From Comamonadaceae bacterium (GTDB lineage Bacteria; Pseudomonadota; Gammaproteobacteria; Burkholderiales; Burkholderiaceae_C), in the NCBI GenBank assembly GCA_947461325.1, contig CANHLD010000088.1, forward strand, positions 1-7,066: 7,066 nt of DNA, read 5' to 3'. The position numbers and the translations under genes were made by a program. The number at the start of each line of letters is the position of its first letter. Position 1 is the first letter of the stretch. The notes beneath the pieces were generated by a model that searched no databases, was not told where the DNA came from, and saw only the letters and a program-made list of their open reading frames with translations. Below, piece after piece: positions 6,001-7,066 of this stretch.

Positions 6001-7066
6001 AGCCGGTTAAATTTATTGTGCGAACCTATGATAGAAAAACCGGCACCTTGAGCGCGGTGTCCAAAGAAATCAACATCACATCGGACACAAACTATGACAT
6101 GGGCGCATTCACCTTAGACCCGGTGACGCCAGACAATGTCATCAACTTCGATGAATTTGGAAACGCGGGTGTTCGCCCGAAAATTAAAGGCACGTCTGAG
6201 GTGAATTCCGAGATCACCATAGAGTTGTCAAAAACGGTAGGTAACTCAGTGATCACTGAAATCATTCAGTCGTCACAAATCACTTACACCATGGGCAGCG
6301 ATGGGAAAGAATACTGGAGCACAGAGTTCACTGAACAGCTGGGTAATAGATTGGGCGACGGTCGCATTGACGTAAAAATCACTGCCAAGGACCGCGCTGG
6401 CAATACCTACGAACACCCCCCGGGCTATTTCGACCTTAAGCGTGGTCGATTGACGGCGCCGCAGATGCTGGATCTTCGCACTTCCGATGACACCGGCGTC
6501 AGCAATACCGACAACATCACCCAAGGACAAGCCGTAGCAGGCTCAGCCAAGCGCAGCATCACTTTGACGGGCAATACCAATACCAGCTCCGAGGTGGAAG
6601 TGACGTTGTTCGATGACAAAAATAAAAATGGTGTGCTGGATGCGGGGGACGACACCCTGGAAATATTCTCGCATTCTGGCGCAGGCATGTTTCAAAAAAC
6701 CTACCAATTGATTGATGGTGAATACAACTTCGTGAACCGTGTCATGCATGTTTCCAGTGGTCAAAGTTCGGCGACCAGCGACAAATTGACGGTCATCATC
6801 GACTCCCAGATTGAAACACCCAGCGATATCGCCATGGGCACAAATAATCTGATCAATGCGATTGCCTATGAAAACAGCACCTTTCAGATCAGCGGCAAAG
6901 GTGAACCCAATGCGACTGTTTATTTGCAGTTCAATTTGAAATCTGATCTTTCTACAAATCTGTTGCCGCAAGCTTGGACGGCGCAAGTCAATTCAGAAGG
7001 TACTTGGCGTTTGAATCTGACCAAGAGCCAAATGGATGCATTGACAGAAGGTGAACTGATCGGCTA
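2748..7066 (+). CDS. Giant Ig-like repeat surface adhesin, probable type I secretion substrate (3' partial)
   Basis: One uninterrupted frame of 1,439 codons plus two bases runs from ATG 2748 off the right edge with no stop. Order of parts: residues 1-96, a beta-rich BapA-prefix-like domain with no signal peptide; 97-178, a polar Gln/Ala-rich linker; 179-about 770, five Ig-like modules of about 120 residues (D1-D5); about 771-1439, alternating A and B Ig-like modules, the last cut by the window. Most modules share a G-T-x-E/D-x-x-S-x-V strand, a DG-x-W strand and a closing x-x-x-D-x-x-GN-x-S strand, as in BapA/SiiE-type stalks. Two EF-hand-type loops are embedded. The visible part has one cysteine and is rich in Asn, Asp, Ser and Thr. 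In the family such proteins are exported by the type I system, anchored at the cell surface, and mediate biofilm formation or host attachment. Lack of a signal peptide and the adjacent transporter support this. The C-terminal RTX and secretion signal are expected downstream but not visible. Substrate or ligand is unknown. Confidence 0.88.
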   Translation, partial: MIKLQRIQAQGIQDLVMADNMALKLRPGESLLLDHSGVKTMRIGLDLVLLLPTGEWDATGKPVMLRLVVAEFFSQSANTQVVVTSADEPVQMLTPESVALTDMALDAQAANANTDIEALQEGQSQSVRMEQSLVQTQSTAFELEALQARNVSASVNWQMTQTKLPDTQMVAKLQSVNTPQAPELFPLNSSLTYPKGGGLLAVNKAMAQRGFVVQGLADANSSVNLVLTYADTANTTNVAAKVDGSGKFTAQLPFKLLSELPSGIFSITAYSTDTLQAISPPSNSQSLYIDVKPPEKVVFDWTASSINLNAGFINQTKSQSDLVFEGKAEANSQIKFSWTNKAGLTNPGDGSYTTQADDKGHWQWKLTPDMVSRLSITSNKKTQYLDVQVIATDEVDNESIAVVFNSVGLDLNPPAVPELQIELTDSVQSNGQTYKTLSKKSLDQSTAFTGKNFFENNGKINLKLVKVNQGGESKEFENITVASDGTWSRKFSDAELNSLTQGEYQVFVRGLDEAKNESDWSSPQTIWLDVEAPSSPKILTLPTANFRIDIDGNDLPVVNIEALSGTPKKFTGTAEAGSTVFLTLYTAANPAREIKKSVLTKSDGTWEIPLSSADWSELSDGVIAFSAAAKDLSGNPSSVTDKDYLYLDTLPPADPTVQFSEAVMGRPNPDRAGIRFLNRDDLQNGTLISGTADKGSTVTLKINGRTLSDKISVSDGGTWTYTLVNSPTNDWTTVFADGALSVQVVANDIARNTSREVNYNGIPVEKHTERPTAAQNLKLVQGDDTGRASEAATLTDIKTNKPTPKLEWNIGQGLKTFIWADTDKDGELDASEKNPNAVDASYIANQTNVQYQVTMTAQGPQKYFVVTQDEWGNFSEPQSIIIILDASVSNPVFDGFQGDTNLSLEEFNNRANITLSGTTDEDGCVVSIALFDSTGTRQISSWVEVRAVNKNWSTANFFNTLTLNQNGSFILRIFTTDEVGNTTQSRPLDIAMNIRSTPLQDVQVLRLSASTDTGNNRPNTNADNITNNSAPTLTGQVPYDRDAELMVRLYNSEGQQLVSDADSPLIGQDGLFRFQLKSEWLTEGEPVKFIVRTYDRKTGTLSAVSKEINITSDTNYDMGAFTLDPVTPDNVINFDEFGNAGVRPKIKGTSEVNSEITIELSKTVGNSVITEIIQSSQITYTMGSDGKEYWSTEFTEQLGNRLGDGRIDVKITAKDRAGNTYEHPPGYFDLKRGRLTAPQMLDLRTSDDTGVSNTDNITQGQAVAGSAKRSITLTGNTNTSSEVEVTLFDDKNKNGVLDAGDDTLEIFSHSGAGMFQKTYQLIDGEYNFVNRVMHVSSGQSSATSDKLTVIIDSQIETPSDIAMGTNNLINAIAYENSTFQISGKGEPNATVYLQFNLKSDLSTNLLPQAWTAQVNSEGTWRLNLTKSQMDALTEGELIG
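3036..3281 (+). other. Polar, probably helical linker of the second adhesin
   Basis: Residues 97-178 are rich in Gln, Ala, Leu, Ser, Glu and Asp, with almost no Gly or Pro, and lack the Ig-like strand motifs. Segments such as ALQEGQSQSVRMEQSLVQ and STAFELEALQARN have hydrophobic residues at roughly helical spacing. A helical or coiled-coil segment between the N-terminal domain and the Ig stalk is known in BapA and SiiE. That a similar element exists here is inference. Confidence 0.45.
3282..5060 (+). repeat. Five tandem Ig-like modules of about 120 residues (D1-D5)
   Basis: Module boundaries are marked by an LD-x-x-PP-type junction: IDVKPPEK (proline at 3624), LDLNPPAVP (3984), LDVEAPSSP (4341), LDTLPPADP (4698), and a diverged RPTAA (5058). 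Spacings are 360, 357, 357 and 360 bases, i.e. 120, 119, 119 and 120 residues. D1 spans about 3282-3623. Shared internal strands: VQGLADANSSV, FEGKAEANSQI, FTGTAEAGSTV, ISGTADKGSTV; then KGHWQWKL, DGTWSRKF, DGTWEIPL, GGTWTYTL; then a closing strand such as AAKDLSGNPSS. Sequence identity between copies is low, so these are ancient duplications without visible recent DNA-level repeats. Confidence 0.8.
5208..5243 (+). other. EF-hand-type calcium-binding loop in module A1
   Basis: Residues 821-832, DTDKDGELDASE, match the canonical 12-residue EF-hand loop: acidic residues at 1, 3, 5 and 9, Gly at 6, a hydrophobic Leu at 8, and Glu at 12. The flanking sequence looks beta rather than helix-loop-helix, so this is probably an isolated loop between two strands of the Ig-like fold. 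Calcium binding is inferred from the motif. Confidence 0.75.
6615..6650 (+). other. EF-hand-type calcium-binding loop in module A3
   Basis: Residues 1290-1301, DKNKNGVLDAGD, follow the 12-residue loop: Asp1, Asn3, Asn5, Gly6, Leu8, Asp9 and Asp12. Asn at 3 and 5 and Asp at 12 are tolerated in prokaryotic calcium loops. It lies 43 residues after the DDTG motif of A3, nearly the same place as the A1 loop (38 residues). Confidence 0.65.

Larger units (their letters stand above)
5061..7066 (+). repeat. Alternating A-B-A-B-A-B Ig-like module array
   Basis: A modules open with a (D/T)DTG motif leading to a D-N-I-T-x-x-x-x-P-x-LTG strand: A1 QGDDTGR (5094), A2 STDTGNN with ADNITN (5778), A3 SDDTGVSNTDNIT (6486). 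B modules open with an N-x-x-x-x-E strand before the SGT strand: B1 LSLEEFN (Glu at 5463), B2 INFDEFG (Glu at 6153), B3 INAIAYE (Glu at 6870). A-to-A distances are 228 and 236 residues and B-to-B distances 230 and 239 residues. Approximate limits: A1 5061-5415, B1 5416-5740, A2 5741-6100, B2 6101-6460, A3 6461-6820, B3 6821 onward, truncated. Confidence 0.72.

Noticed and set aside
2849..6986. Many minus-strand and other-frame short open frames across the second adhesin
   Set aside because: All overlap a continuous plus-strand frame with repeated Ig-like motifs; none has a ribosome-binding site plus a recognisable product.

Overview
The window reads as part of a chromosomal type I secretion (T1SS) locus for very large, repetitive, non-cellulosomal surface adhesins of a Gram-negative bacterium. 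G+C looks close to 50% by eye, and TTG, GGC, CGC and GCC codons are frequent. This fits a betaproteobacterium of the Burkholderiales (Comamonadaceae-like freshwater lineages), but that placement is a low-confidence inference. The window is almost entirely coding on the + strand, and its longest non-coding gap is 16 bases. I see no RNA genes, mobile elements, CRISPR arrays, promoters or terminators.

Region 1 (1-888) is the 3' end of an RTX adhesin or other large type I substrate whose start lies upstream. It has a few glycine/aspartate-rich calcium-binding nonapeptides followed by a C-terminal region of about 175 residues of the kind that ends BapA/LapA-like adhesins. Region 2 (881-2731) is a complete type I secretion ABC transporter (permease fused to ATPase) of the LapB/LssB/PrtD kind. 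Its start codon overlaps the end of the adhesin gene by 8 bases. Region 3 (2748-7066) begins 16 bases later and is one uninterrupted reading frame of at least 1,439 codons that runs off the right edge. It is the N-terminal part of a second giant adhesin. It has a BapA-prefix-like N-terminal domain, a polar linker that is probably helical, and then a stalk of about eleven Ig-like modules.

The stalk has two parts. Modules D1-D5 form a regular series of about 120 residues each (boundary prolines 360, 357, 357 and 360 bases apart). They are followed by an alternating A-B-A-B-A-B series with a compound period of about 228-240 residues. Two of the three A modules carry a textbook 12-residue EF-hand-type calcium loop at the same place in the module.

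Functional picture: the transporter would work with a membrane-fusion protein and an outer-membrane channel, neither of which is in this window. It would export one or both adhesins C-terminus first through a non-cleaved C-terminal signal. Calcium outside the cell would then fold the RTX segment and stiffen the stalk. The tight packing argues that all three genes are co-transcribed. The most interesting feature is the large second adhesin and its ordered, two-register repeat architecture.
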